Below are positions 18,881-27,644 of a DNA stretch of 39,717 nt, piece by piece. Both the position numbers and the translations under genes were made by a program. Each line of letters starts with the position of its first letter. The first letter of the stretch is position 1. The stretch is from Bacteroidota bacterium. GTDB taxonomy: Bacteria > Bacteroidota > Bacteroidia > Bacteroidales > WCHB1-69. The stretch is taken from NCBI GenBank assembly GCA_019135895.1, contig JAGVVH010000304.1, positions 1 through 39,717 on the forward strand, written 5' to 3'. The notes beneath the pieces are model-generated. The model saw only the letters and a list, made by a program, of their open reading frames with translations, did no database searches and had not been told where the DNA came from.

Positions 18881-19864
18881 ATGGAGAAATCACTATATCC
18901 ATTGAAATTCAATCCCATTTTCAAAGAAAAAATTTGGGGTGGACAGAAAATTAAGACCATTCTTAATAAGAATTTCGGTTCATTATGCAATTGTGGTGAA
19001 AGCTGGGAATTATCAGGTATTGAAGGTGATATTTCAGAAGTATCAGAAGGCTTTCTTGAAGAAAATAATCTGAACGATTTGATAGAAATCTTTATGTATG
19101 ACCTGGTGGGCGACAAAGTTTATGAGAAATATGGTCTGGGTTTTCCTTTGCTGATAAAATTCATTGATGCCGATGACGATCTCTCTGTTCAGGTTCATCC
19201 TGATGATTCTCTTGCGATGAAACGATACAACATGAACGGAAAAACTGAATTATGGTATATTTTGGATTCCAATCCGGGTGCCGGTCTCTATATCGGTTTT
19301 AAAAAAGGCGTTACAAAAAATGACTATCTTAAAGCTGTAAGTAATGGAACCATCGATAAAATATTGGAATTCTATCCTGCTAAACGCGGTGATTTTTTCT
19401 TTATCCCTGCAGGAACGGTACATGCTATTGGGAAGGGAATTCTTTTAGCAGAAATTCAAGAATCATCAGACATTACCTACCGTATTTATGACTGGAACCG
19501 AACTGATGAGCATGGTAATAGCCGAGAATTGCACTGTGACGATGCCCTTGATGCGATTCATTTTGAAGATAAAATTGAATACAAAATAAATTTTGAAGAA
19601 AAATTCAATTCTACTACTAAAATATTACGTAATGAATATTTTAATATCAATCTTCTCTCTTTTGATAAACCTTTGCAAAAAGTATTTGTTAATATTGATT
19701 CGTTTGTCATTTATGTGGTGGTGGAAGGAGAAATTCATTTTATGTACGATAATTCCTTGACAGAAGCTAAAAAAGGTGAGTTAATACTGAAACCTGCCTC
19801 AATGGAAGAGTTAAACCTCATTCCGGCTGTTGACTCTAAGGTACTTGAGATATATATTGATTAA
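18881..19864 (+). CDS. manA: Mannose-6-phosphate isomerase, class I (cupin, Zn-dependent)
   Basis: It interconverts mannose-6-phosphate and fructose-6-phosphate, linking glycolysis to GDP-mannose and surface glycans. The 327-residue length matches the short Bacillus-type class I enzyme. The Zn ligands are visible: Gln104 and His106 in VQVHPDD, Glu123 in KTELWYIL, and His181 in AGTVHAIG. The substrate-side Arg lies in DITYRIYDWNR. The N terminus (LKFNPIFKEKIWGG) is also typical. It sits between a secreted unknown (18-bp gap) and queA (14-bp gap), so the three probably share a transcript. In this context it may supply mannose-derived sugars for envelope polysaccharide, which is inference. Confidence 0.95.
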   Translation: MEKSLYPLKFNPIFKEKIWGGQKIKTILNKNFGSLCNCGESWELSGIEGDISEVSEGFLEENNLNDLIEIFMYDLVGDKVYEKYGLGFPLLIKFIDADDDLSVQVHPDDSLAMKRYNMNGKTELWYILDSNPGAGLYIGFKKGVTKNDYLKAVSNGTIDKILEFYPAKRGDFFFIPAGTVHAIGKGILLAEIQESSDITYRIYDWNRTDEHGNSRELHCDDALDAIHFEDKIEYKINFEEKFNSTTKILRNEYFNINLLSFDKPLQKVFVNIDSFVIYVVVEGEIHFMYDNSLTEAKKGELILKPASMEELNLIPAVDSKVLEIYID

Positions 19865-19878
19865 ATTATTTTAGCTTA

Positions 19879-21093
19879 ATGTTTGATTTCAAAAGTATTA
19901 ATATTGAAGAATATGATTATTCTTTGCCGGATAATAAAATAGCTTTCTATCCCGTCAATGAAAGAAATTGTTCTAAGTTGCTTGTATATCAGAACAACAG
20001 AATTACTGATGCCCATTTCTATCAGATATGTGATTTTTTAGATGAAAATGATCTTCTAATTTTCAACGATTCAAAAGTAATCCATGCTCGCCTGCTAGTT
20101 CATAATGAATCAATGGCTGATATCGAAATTTTTTGTCTTGAACCTTTATTTCCTACGACAGAATTAGCAACAACCTTTCAGCAAACCAAAAAAGTAATCT
20201 GGAAGTGTTTAGTAGGTAATGCCAAACGATGGAAAAAGCCTCTTACAATTTCAGTTCCTATTGGAGAAAAAATAATAGAAATCAGAGCCGAAAAAGGAGA
20301 AAATAATAATGGCACTTTTCCGGTCACTTTTGAGTGGACAGATGAAGAGATTACTTTTGCAGAATGGATTGACCATTACGGAAAAATGCCTCTTCCACCC
20401 TATATAAAGCGAAGTGCTGAAAAAGAAGATGAAAACCGCTATCAGACAGTCTATGCTAAATATGACGGTTCTGTTGCAGCTCCAACTGCCGGACTCCATT
20501 TTACAGAAAAAGAATTTGATAATCTAAAAAAGAAAGGAATCGAAATCGATTACCTCACGTTGCATGTCGGTGCAGGCACTTTTAAGCCGGTAAGTAATCG
20601 CTTTATTGGCAATCATTTTATGCATAGAGAACAAATTATCATTAAGCCGGAATTACTTGAAAACTTACTCATAAGTGAATCAAAAAGAGTCATCGCCGTC
20701 GGTACGACTGCTGCCAGAACACTTGAGTCTCTATTTGTAATGGGGGCTAAACTTAAACTCGGTCTTCATAACCCATTTCAGATCGAGCAGTGGGAGATTT
20801 ATGATAATCCTGAAATAGCAGAAATTTCCACAAAAGAATCTCTTACAACCCTATTGAACCATATAAAAGATAATAATCTAAATTATCTCTCGGGAAGTAC
20901 AAGTCTCATTATCGTTCCCGGCTACCGACACAAAATAATGAAAGGAATTATTACTAACTTTCACCAACCCAAAAGCACCTTATTACTGCTGATTTCATCT
21001 TTTGTTGGCAACAACTGGAAAGAAATATACTCCCATGCTCTTAATAACGGATACCGCTTTCTGAGTTATGGGGATTCCAATCTTTACTTATAA
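19879..21093 (+). CDS. queA: S-adenosylmethionine:tRNA ribosyltransferase-isomerase (QueA), long form
   Basis: QueA transfers and isomerises the ribose of SAM onto 7-aminomethyl-7-deazaguanine in tRNA, giving epoxyqueuosine. Family blocks are present: LLIFNDSKVIHARL near residue 56, GKMPLPPYIKR near 172, DGSVAAPTAGLHFT near 196, LHVGAGTFKPV near 230, TAARTLESL near 278 and NFHQPKSTLLLLISSF near the end. At 404 residues it is about 50 longer than E. coli QueA; extra length lies in residues about 80-165. Bacteroidetes carry such longer versions. No other queuosine gene is in the window. Confidence 0.93.
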   Translation: MFDFKSINIEEYDYSLPDNKIAFYPVNERNCSKLLVYQNNRITDAHFYQICDFLDENDLLIFNDSKVIHARLLVHNESMADIEIFCLEPLFPTTELATTFQQTKKVIWKCLVGNAKRWKKPLTISVPIGEKIIEIRAEKGENNNGTFPVTFEWTDEEITFAEWIDHYGKMPLPPYIKRSAEKEDENRYQTVYAKYDGSVAAPTAGLHFTEKEFDNLKKKGIEIDYLTLHVGAGTFKPVSNRFIGNHFMHREQIIIKPELLENLLISESKRVIAVGTTAARTLESLFVMGAKLKLGLHNPFQIEQWEIYDNPEIAEISTKESLTTLLNHIKDNNLNYLSGSTSLIIVPGYRHKIMKGIITNFHQPKSTLLLLISSFVGNNWKEIYSHALNNGYRFLSYGDSNLYL

Positions 21094-21175
21094 ACAAAAG
21101 CATATTTTTAAATAATAATAATAAACTTTGGAATTCAATCTATTGTCGATTTCATTATTTTACTGAATAAAAATG

Positions 21176-21183
21176 TATTTTTG
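21176..21183 (+). promoter_or_regulatory. -7 promoter box for the cysteine-repeat T9SS protein
   Basis: TATTTTTG followed by CA, 39 bp before the ATG at 21222, in a 128-bp AT-rich gap after queA. No hairpin terminator for queA is visible in the same gap. Confidence 0.5.
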
Positions 21184-21221
21184 CATTAGTTCGTATTTAA
21201 TATCAATAAAACTACCTTAAA

Positions 21222-23633
21222 ATGAAAAGAACTTTGTTTCTCATATTGGTAATAGGTCAATTTACTGCTTTCGGGCAATATCAAATTCGAAACGGGAATT
21301 TTGAAATATGGGATAGTCTTGGCACAAGCTACGAAGAACCGACCAATTGGAGTTCTCACATGAACAATACCGGTTCTTTAGCAAGCTTTGCCCGTGCCCA
21401 ACAGATTCAACGTTCTACTGATACTCATACCGGAACAGGATATAGTTGTAACATTTATGCCAGAATAGCTATAGGTTCAGTGATTGCAAACGGAACAGTC
21501 ACTACAGGTCGTATTAATGTTGGAAACATTTCACCTGCTAATAGTGCAAACCATACTTTTACGGTAATCGGAGATAGCAATTTTAACGAACCATTTACAG
21601 GCAGACCCGATTCCATCCGTTTCTGGGCCAAATTCGTATGCCCAAATTCTTCCACCCAATATGCAAAAATGCATGCCGTTATTCACGGAAATTATGAATA
21701 TACCGATCCTGAAACCAACAACTCTTCCAGTTTTGTAGTTGGCAAAGCAGTTTCAGAATTTCAGCGTGGAGATGAGGGATGGCATCAATATACCGTTTCT
21801 TTCGATTATGACAGTTACTCCTCTTTAAATCAAACTCCTGCTTATATTTTGATAACCATTACAACAAACAAAAACCCGGGAACCGGCGCTGCCACCGACA
21901 ATCTTTATTGTGATGATATTGAAATGATCTATAATGCACGTCTCAGCGACCTTAAAGTAGGAGGAGTTTCTATCGGGGGATTTAATCCTGATATTACCGA
22001 TTATTATATTTCTACTCCATATTGCTATGGTGACACATTACCTTTAATTACTGCCTCAACTGCCTCCTCCCTTGCTAGCCCCCCTCTTATTACTCAGGCT
22101 AACTCATCAGCACCGATTGCTACAGTAATGGTAACCAATGGGAATGTGACTAAAACCTATAGAGTACATTTCACTATCATCACTACACTTCATCCCACTG
22201 TTAATGATGAAAATCGTTGCGGACCGGGTTCTATTTCATTAAGTGCAATTCCGGATACCATTACCAATACTTGTCGATGGTATGATCATATCACGCAAGG
22301 CAATTTAATTTATACAGGAAATGTTTACAGTCCGACAATTTATCAAACTACGACTTATTATGTTTCATCATACAATCCTACTTTAGGTTGTGAAAGCGAG
22401 CGTGTTGCAGTAACCGGATTCATTTATCCTGTATATCAGTCTGATACCATAGAAGTTACAATTTGTGAAAGCGGAAATTACAATTTCTTTGGAAGACTTC
22501 TCACCCAACCCGGCATTTATGACACTGTTTTTTCTACTACTCATGGATGCGACAGTCTGATTATTTTGAATCTAATGGTTGGAAATGCATACCAAAATAA
22601 TCTTTTTGCACAGATATGCGAAGGGGAAATTTATCAACAAAACGGATTTAATGCTGATTCAACAGGAATATACACCCATACTTTAACTGCCTCAAATGGA
22701 TGTGACAGCATCGTTTTAGTACATCTGACTGTCAATCCCACGTACAACATCACGCTATTTGATACCATTTGTCAGGGTTCTGCCTACTCTGTAAATGGTT
22801 TCAATTTACCACCCCAAAATCTTACCGGAACCACTCAGCATTCCCTATCTCTAAGTTCCATTTTAGGGTGTGATAGTTTGGTAAACTTATCCCTTACCAT
22901 TACGCCGGTATATCTTTTTGAATTATACGACACAATATGCTCAAATAACTACTATCAATGGAGAGGAAACAACTTGAATATGCCCGGAATTTATTACGAT
23001 AGCCTTTTAACAGAAAATGGTTGTGACAGCATTTTCACACTTCATCTTGAAACCTTACCTTTGAGTTCTTATACATTTGCAGTAAGTATTTGTGATTCAT
23101 ATACCTGGGAAGATTCAACTTATTATTCTTCCGGCGAATACACCCGAACATATAGTGCTGCCAATGGATGTGATAGCGTAGTTACTCTTAGCTTGACAAT
23201 TCTCCCTGAATATATAATTAATATCGAAGACACTGTATTTTCCGGAGAAATATATAATCAAAATGGTTTTTCTATTACGACGACTGCGGCCGGAATCATC
23301 AAAGATACTCTTTTCCTGTTTTCACAAGGAGGTTGTGATAGCATTATCACACTTAATTTGACAGTTATAACCGGAATTCAGGAGAATGAACTTTCTGAAT
23401 CCATTCTTTTGTATCCTAATCCGTCACACAGCCATATTATGATCTCCTCCGGAAATGAAAATCCAATTCTGAATATTCAGATTATGGATCTTGCCGGTAA
23501 GATTGTAAAACAAATAGTCAATGTCCTTATTCCTGAGAAAGAAATCAATATTTCAGATCTTTCACCGGGGACATATATAGTAAGAATTTTTCTTAAAGAA
23601 GGATTAATTTCTAAGAAAATAACGGTGCAATAA
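21222..23633 (+). CDS. T9SS-secreted protein with PCMD-like domain and six cysteine repeats
   Basis: An 803-residue secreted protein with a signal peptide (MKRTLFLILVIGQFTAFGQ). Residues about 20-240 resemble the PCMD-like carbohydrate-associated domain (NGNFEIWDS, GRPDSIRFWAKF, CDDIEMIYN). Residues about 240-320 hold a small beta domain, and about 335-405 an Ig-like unit (CRWYDHITQGNLIY). Six repeats of about 50 residues follow. Each ends in a CDS motif, whose Cys lies at 443, 494, 550, 601, 650 and 705. Most copies have a partner Cys near their start (ICEG, ICQG), suggesting one disulfide per repeat. The C terminus about 724-803 is a type A T9SS sorting domain (LLYPNPSHSHIMI, IMDLAGKIVKQI, LSPGTYIVRIF). 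Binding to polysaccharide is a plausible inference only. Confidence 0.88.
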   Translation: MKRTLFLILVIGQFTAFGQYQIRNGNFEIWDSLGTSYEEPTNWSSHMNNTGSLASFARAQQIQRSTDTHTGTGYSCNIYARIAIGSVIANGTVTTGRINVGNISPANSANHTFTVIGDSNFNEPFTGRPDSIRFWAKFVCPNSSTQYAKMHAVIHGNYEYTDPETNNSSSFVVGKAVSEFQRGDEGWHQYTVSFDYDSYSSLNQTPAYILITITTNKNPGTGAATDNLYCDDIEMIYNARLSDLKVGGVSIGGFNPDITDYYISTPYCYGDTLPLITASTASSLASPPLITQANSSAPIATVMVTNGNVTKTYRVHFTIITTLHPTVNDENRCGPGSISLSAIPDTITNTCRWYDHITQGNLIYTGNVYSPTIYQTTTYYVSSYNPTLGCESERVAVTGFIYPVYQSDTIEVTICESGNYNFFGRLLTQPGIYDTVFSTTHGCDSLIILNLMVGNAYQNNLFAQICEGEIYQQNGFNADSTGIYTHTLTASNGCDSIVLVHLTVNPTYNITLFDTICQGSAYSVNGFNLPPQNLTGTTQHSLSLSSILGCDSLVNLSLTITPVYLFELYDTICSNNYYQWRGNNLNMPGIYYDSLLTENGCDSIFTLHLETLPLSSYTFAVSICDSYTWEDSTYYSSGEYTRTYSAANGCDSVVTLSLTILPEYIINIEDTVFSGEIYNQNGFSITTTAAGIIKDTLFLFSQGGCDSIITLNLTVITGIQENELSESILLYPNPSHSHIMISSGNENPILNIQIMDLAGKIVKQIVNVLIPEKEINISDLSPGTYIVRIFLKEGLISKKITVQ

Positions 23634-23751
23634 TAACCCCTGTTTAACGTTTAGGATTGTAATAAAAATCTGAAAATCTGAAAATGTTAAATTCGCTATA
23701 TGAAAAGAATTTTTTCAAGTTTTCACTTTTTATTGATTCCACTTTATTTTG

Positions 23752-23759
23752 TATTTTTG
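23752..23759 (+). promoter_or_regulatory. -7 promoter box for the S41 protease operon
   Basis: TATTTTTG followed by CC, 17 bp before the ATG at 23777. A TTG lies 16 bp upstream of the box (23733-23735), slightly closer than the usual -33 spacing in this phylum. Confidence 0.55.
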
Positions 23760-23776
23760 CCAATCTATAATTCAAA

Positions 23777-25441
23777 ATGTTACGTATGATTCATAAATTT
23801 TATATCAAAGTTATTATATTTTCCTTAACTTTTTTCTTGATGATTCCGGCACAAAGTCAGAATGATTTTGAAGTAGCTAAGAATGTAGATATTTTTGTTA
23901 CAATTCTCAAAGAACTGAATGCAAAATATGCCGATGAGATTTCTCCGGGAACGCTTACAAAAACAGCCATTGATGCCATGTTAGAAAGTTTAGATCCTTA
24001 TACGGTTTATTATCCTGAATCTCAAATTGAAGAGTTTAAATTGATGACCACAGGACAATATGGAGGTATCGGAGCTCTTATTCAACAATATGGTAATTAT
24101 GTTGTCATTTCTGAACCTTATGAAAATAGTCCGGCTTCTGAAGCGGGATTGCTGGCAGGTGACCGTATCCTTAAAATCAATAATCAATCTACTGACGGCA
24201 AAAACTCTAACGATGTCAGCACCATTTTGAAAGGAGAACCCGGCACCAATATTTCTTTAGAAGTTCAAAGACCCGGGACTGATAAACCCATTAATTTCAA
24301 TATTACAAGAAAAGAGATAAAATTACCCAATATCCCATATTACGGCATCCTTGAACACCATATTGGGTATATTAAACTTGATCAATTTACTGATAATGCA
24401 GGCAATGAAGTAAAAGAAGCTTTCCTTAAACTAAAAGAACAAGGAATGAATTATCTGATTCTTGATCTTCGTAATAATGGAGGCGGCTTACTTAATGAAG
24501 CGGTCAATATTATGAATATTTTTGTTGACCAGAATGTTATTATCGCACAGACAAAAGGAAAAATCAAAGAACAAAGCAATGTTTACAAGACCCGTTACCC
24601 TGTGGTTGACCGACAGATACCGGTGGTTGTTTTGGTAAATAACCTTAGTGCCTCTGCATCAGAAATTGTCTCAGGAGCATTTCAGGATCTTGATCGGGGA
24701 GTTATTGTAGGTAAAAAAACTTATGGAAAGGGACTTGTTCAGAATATCGTTCCCCTTAGTTATAACACTTCTCTTAAAATGACAGTTTCCAAATATTATA
24801 TCCCTAGTGGTCGTTGTGTTCAAAATATTGATTATTTTAATAAAGATACTCTCAATCATTCTAATTATATTCCTGATTCACTTGCAACTCCATATAAAAC
24901 TTTGAATGGAAGAACTGTATACGATAAAGGAGGAATTGAACCTGATGTGATTACTCCTGATACACTTGCTAGTAATATTCTGGTTGCTTTGGTAATGCAT
25001 AATCTGATTTTTGACTATGCAAATCAATTCTACCAAAGCCACCCTACTATCCTTCCCGCTGATAAATTTGTAATCAATGATGCCATATATGATGATTTTA
25101 TTAAGTTTCTTCAAGATAAAGATTATTCATATACTACCGAATCTGAAGAACTTTTAGATGAGTTAAAAGATGCTTCAATGGCAGAAAAATATTTTTCTGC
25201 CATTGAACCACTCTATAAAGAAATGACTGAAAGAATTGCCAAAGAAAAATCGATAGATCTTATGAAATTTAAAGATGAAATTTCTCAATACTTAGGCTCA
25301 GAAATTGCTGTCAGATATTATTTTCAAAAAGGCAGAATTATTAATTCTCTAGCTTCTGATCCTGATGTAAAGTATGCTAAAGATATTTTACTTGACCAAT
25401 CAAAATACAAAGCTATATTATCCGGAAAAAAACTGAATTAG
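23777..25441 (+). CDS. S41-family carboxy-terminal processing protease (CtpA/Prc type)
   Basis: A 554-residue exported serine protease that trims or degrades envelope proteins in the periplasm. The order is signal anchor (residues about 8-28), helical N-terminal part, PDZ domain about 90-175 (YGGIGALIQQYGN, ASEAGLLAGDRILKIN) and the S41 core about 190-370 (IGYIKLDQFTDNAG, LILDLRNNGGGLL). By alignment with E. coli Prc the catalytic pair is Ser293 in LSASASEI and Lys318 in TYGKGLVQ, with Gln322 also kept. A helical C-terminal extension of about 150 residues (400-554) is present, as in other Bacteroidetes members. The start ATG at 23777 is preceded by a promoter box; an in-frame ATG four codons later is an alternative. 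Its TAG stop overlaps the next gene's GTG. Confidence 0.93.
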   Translation: MLRMIHKFYIKVIIFSLTFFLMIPAQSQNDFEVAKNVDIFVTILKELNAKYADEISPGTLTKTAIDAMLESLDPYTVYYPESQIEEFKLMTTGQYGGIGALIQQYGNYVVISEPYENSPASEAGLLAGDRILKINNQSTDGKNSNDVSTILKGEPGTNISLEVQRPGTDKPINFNITRKEIKLPNIPYYGILEHHIGYIKLDQFTDNAGNEVKEAFLKLKEQGMNYLILDLRNNGGGLLNEAVNIMNIFVDQNVIIAQTKGKIKEQSNVYKTRYPVVDRQIPVVVLVNNLSASASEIVSGAFQDLDRGVIVGKKTYGKGLVQNIVPLSYNTSLKMTVSKYYIPSGRCVQNIDYFNKDTLNHSNYIPDSLATPYKTLNGRTVYDKGGIEPDVITPDTLASNILVALVMHNLIFDYANQFYQSHPTILPADKFVINDAIYDDFIKFLQDKDYSYTTESEELLDELKDASMAEKYFSAIEPLYKEMTERIAKEKSIDLMKFKDEISQYLGSEIAVRYYFQKGRIINSLASDPDVKYAKDILLDQSKYKAILSGKKLN

Positions 25442-27000
25442 TGAATCGACAAGACGTTCACCATATTATACATATTGTCTGCCTGCTCATGATTGCTTGC
25501 AGCATTCCTTTGTCAAATTATGTTATGAGCATGGGAGGAATTTTCCTTTCAGTTAACTGGTTTTTAGAGTGGAATTGGAAAAAAAAATGGGAATTACTTA
25601 AAGCTAACAGATTAGCCGTAGTCTTGTCTGCATTTTTCTTTATTTGTAGTTTATGCCTAATTAAAACAGATAATTGGAGTATCGGTCTTGATAATCTTTT
25701 AAGTAAACTTCCCCTACTCTATACGCCGATTATAATGGCAACTTCAAAACCACTTGAGGGCAAAGCACAACGTATTGTGATTTTTGGTTTTATTTGTTCT
25801 GTCTTTTTTGCCACAATATACTCTGTCATTTATTTGCTCAATAATGATGTTGTTGACATCCGTGATATTTCCGTATTTATCTCACATATCCGTTTCAGCC
25901 TTTGTATAGTTTTAGCCATTTTTCTCTGCGGTTTTATAAGTTTTAATATAACCCACTATTCTAAAATTACCCGAACAATATTTTTGTTGGTTTCAGTATG
26001 GTTTGTCATATATCTATTTATAGCACAGACACTAACCGGTATATCCATCTTGATAATCGCCTCGGTTTTTATTCTTTTCAAGATGTTACTATCTCGTAAA
26101 AAAGACTTCCTCAGAAAAATTATTATCTATTCTTTCTCACTTTTGGTTTTAGGCTTTGCAGCATATGCTACTTACATTATTTATGATTATTATTCAGTAA
26201 AAACGCCTCTTAAATCGCAATTGGAAAGTACAACAAAAGAAGGGAATCTTTATCATCATGACCTTAACTCAATTTTAGAAAACGGCTCTCTGGTTTATTT
26301 GTATGTTTGTGAAGAAGAATTAAAAACGGAATGGGCAAAAAGAAGTGAACTTACATATAACGATTCTATTGAAACAACCATCATAAGGTACCTTAACTCC
26401 AAAGGATTGAGAAAAGATGGAGAAGGTATTAAAGCACTGAGTGATAAAGATATTAATAATATTGAACAGGGAATTGCTAACGTTGACTATTCATATGGAT
26501 TTGGGCTTAAACGTTCTTTATATCCACTTTTATTCAGCTTTACTCTTTATGAAAAATACAATAAAATTGACCATTCTTCTATTTTGCAACGTATTGAATT
26601 ATGGAAAGTAGGATTTCAAGTAATAAAGACCAATGTTCTCTTCGGTGTCGGAATTGGGGATCATAAATCGGCAATAGACAATCAACTTATTGCTCAAAAT
26701 TCACCCTTAACCTACAAAAAAGAAATGGGGTGTCATAATCAATTTATAACTTATTGCCTGATGGGAGGTGTAATATTATTAATCTGTTTTTTATTCACTC
26801 TCGTTTATCCATTTTTAGAAAATAAAAATTCACACACCATACTCTATCAAATATTCTTTATCATCATATTCTTTTCGCTTTTTACCGAAGATACTTTAGA
26901 AACACAAGTAGGAATTACATTATATGCTTTTTTCAATTCTTTTTTACTATTTATTTTTGATAATAATAAAATAGCTAATGCCGGAATAAAAGAAACATAA
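25441..27000 (+). CDS. O-antigen ligase-like polytopic membrane protein (Wzy_C/WaaL superfamily)
   Basis: A 519-residue inner-membrane protein with about 10-12 hydrophobic segments. WaaL-type ligases move polysaccharide from undecaprenyl diphosphate to lipid A core in the periplasm; Wzy polymerases and PglL-type glycosyltransferases share the fold. A large soluble loop spans about residues 255-440 and contains YLNSKGLRKDGEGIKALS and NIEQGIANVDYSYGFG, typical of Bacteroidetes members. The Wzy_C block follows (LQRIELWKVGFQ, FGVGIGDHKSAI), with CHNQFITYCLMGG containing the likely essential His432. The start is GTG at 25441, overlapping the protease stop by one base, so translation is probably coupled. 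Ligase is my preferred role, but polymerase or protein-glycosylating activity cannot be excluded. Confidence 0.85.
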   Translation: MNRQDVHHIIHIVCLLMIACSIPLSNYVMSMGGIFLSVNWFLEWNWKKKWELLKANRLAVVLSAFFFICSLCLIKTDNWSIGLDNLLSKLPLLYTPIIMATSKPLEGKAQRIVIFGFICSVFFATIYSVIYLLNNDVVDIRDISVFISHIRFSLCIVLAIFLCGFISFNITHYSKITRTIFLLVSVWFVIYLFIAQTLTGISILIIASVFILFKMLLSRKKDFLRKIIIYSFSLLVLGFAAYATYIIYDYYSVKTPLKSQLESTTKEGNLYHHDLNSILENGSLVYLYVCEEELKTEWAKRSELTYNDSIETTIIRYLNSKGLRKDGEGIKALSDKDINNIEQGIANVDYSYGFGLKRSLYPLLFSFTLYEKYNKIDHSSILQRIELWKVGFQVIKTNVLFGVGIGDHKSAIDNQLIAQNSPLTYKKEMGCHNQFITYCLMGGVILLICFLFTLVYPFLENKNSHTILYQIFFIIIFFSLFTEDTLETQVGITLYAFFNSFLLFIFDNNKIANAGIKET

Positions 27001-27018
27001 TATTGATTTTGAACTAGA

Positions 27019-27044
27019 CGCTGTTTTAAGTTGTTTAAATAGCG
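27019..27044 (+). promoter_or_regulatory. Hairpin just upstream of the cytidine deaminase start
   Basis: An 11-base arm (27019-27029, CGCTGTTTTAA) can pair with TTTAAATAGCG (27034-27044), with one G-U and one T-T mismatch, around a GTTG loop. It ends 9 bp before the cdd ATG. There is no T tract after it, so it is not a standard terminator. It may affect translation or mRNA processing. Confidence 0.35.
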
Positions 27045-27053
27045 AATTTAAAA

Positions 27054-27551
27054 ATGGAAAATATGGAAAAACTCAATTTTACATCAGAAGTAATGGTATT
27101 TGAAAGTCGTTTTGAATTGCCCAAAGAGATTGAAGAATTATTGGTTATGGCAAGTGAAGCTGCTAAGAATGCCTATTCTCCCTATTCACATTTCAAGGTT
27201 GGTGCTGCCATATTATTAAATAACGGAGTAATTATCACCGGCAATAATCAGGAAAATGCCGCCTATCCTTCCGGATTATGCGCAGAAAGAACAGCTGCTT
27301 TTTATGCCTCATCTCAATATCCTGATGTTCCATTCTCCAGAATTGCCATCTCTTCTCATAGCGCCTTAAAACAGACTACAGAACCGGTCACTCCTTGTGG
27401 GGGATGCCGTCAGGCACTTATTGAATTTGAACAAAAATTTAATCAGAAAATTGAAATTATTCTTTCAGGAGATGTAGGAAAAGTATATATTTTCAAAAGT
27501 GTAGCTGATCTTCTACCCTTTTCATTTCACTCGGGTTATCTCCCTAAATAA
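27054..27551 (+). CDS. cdd: Cytidine deaminase
   Basis: A 165-residue Zn enzyme of pyrimidine salvage that deaminates cytidine and deoxycytidine to uridine and deoxyuridine. The motif GLCAERTA gives Cys76 (Zn ligand) and Glu78 (proton shuttle), and PCGGCRQAL gives the other two Zn ligands, Cys115 and Cys118. AYSPYSHFKVGAAI and NQENAAYPSGL are the usual substrate-site blocks. With three Cys ligands and this length it belongs to the short tetrameric class, with an N-terminal extension of about 25 residues. ATG 27054 was chosen; an in-frame ATG at 27063 is possible. No clear TAnnTTTG box was found in the 53-bp gap, so it may be read through from the ligase gene. Confidence 0.95.
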   Translation: MENMEKLNFTSEVMVFESRFELPKEIEELLVMASEAAKNAYSPYSHFKVGAAILLNNGVIITGNNQENAAYPSGLCAERTAAFYASSQYPDVPFSRIAISSHSALKQTTEPVTPCGGCRQALIEFEQKFNQKIEIILSGDVGKVYIFKSVADLLPFSFHSGYLPK

Positions 27552-27610
27552 ACAAGCCTAATTTAATTTCTTAATTTCCCAATCAACATATTCAAATAAA
27601 CAGCTTTCAA

Positions 27611-27626
27611 TATTTTTGTATCTTTG
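27611..27626 (+). promoter_or_regulatory. Two abutting -7 boxes before the beta-barrel gene
   Basis: TATTTTTG (27611-27618) is directly followed by TATCTTTG (27619-27626). Both match TAnnTTTG. The second box ends 18 bp before the ATG at 27645, which argues for that start over an upstream in-frame TTG at 27624 inside the box. Confidence 0.55.
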
Positions 27627-27644
27627 CCCTCAAAATTATTACGA

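Noticed and set aside
22540..23350. Recurring TGTGATAGC-type DNA words that might suggest a repeat array or CRISPR
   Set aside because: They are codons of the CDS motif in protein repeats, spaced 49-56 codons apart in frame. Spacers are coding and there are no conserved DNA repeats of CRISPR length.
23667..23690. Short tandem AATCTGAAAATCTGAAAATG in the gap before the S41 protease
   Set aside because: Only two copies of an 8-base AT-rich unit, easily explained by chance or slippage.
23700..23789. 29-codon ORF with a hydrophobic, signal-peptide-like sequence overlapping the S41 protease start
   Set aside because: The predicted -7 box of the protease lies inside it, and it overlaps the protease ATG in another frame. 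The hydrophobicity comes from T-rich DNA.
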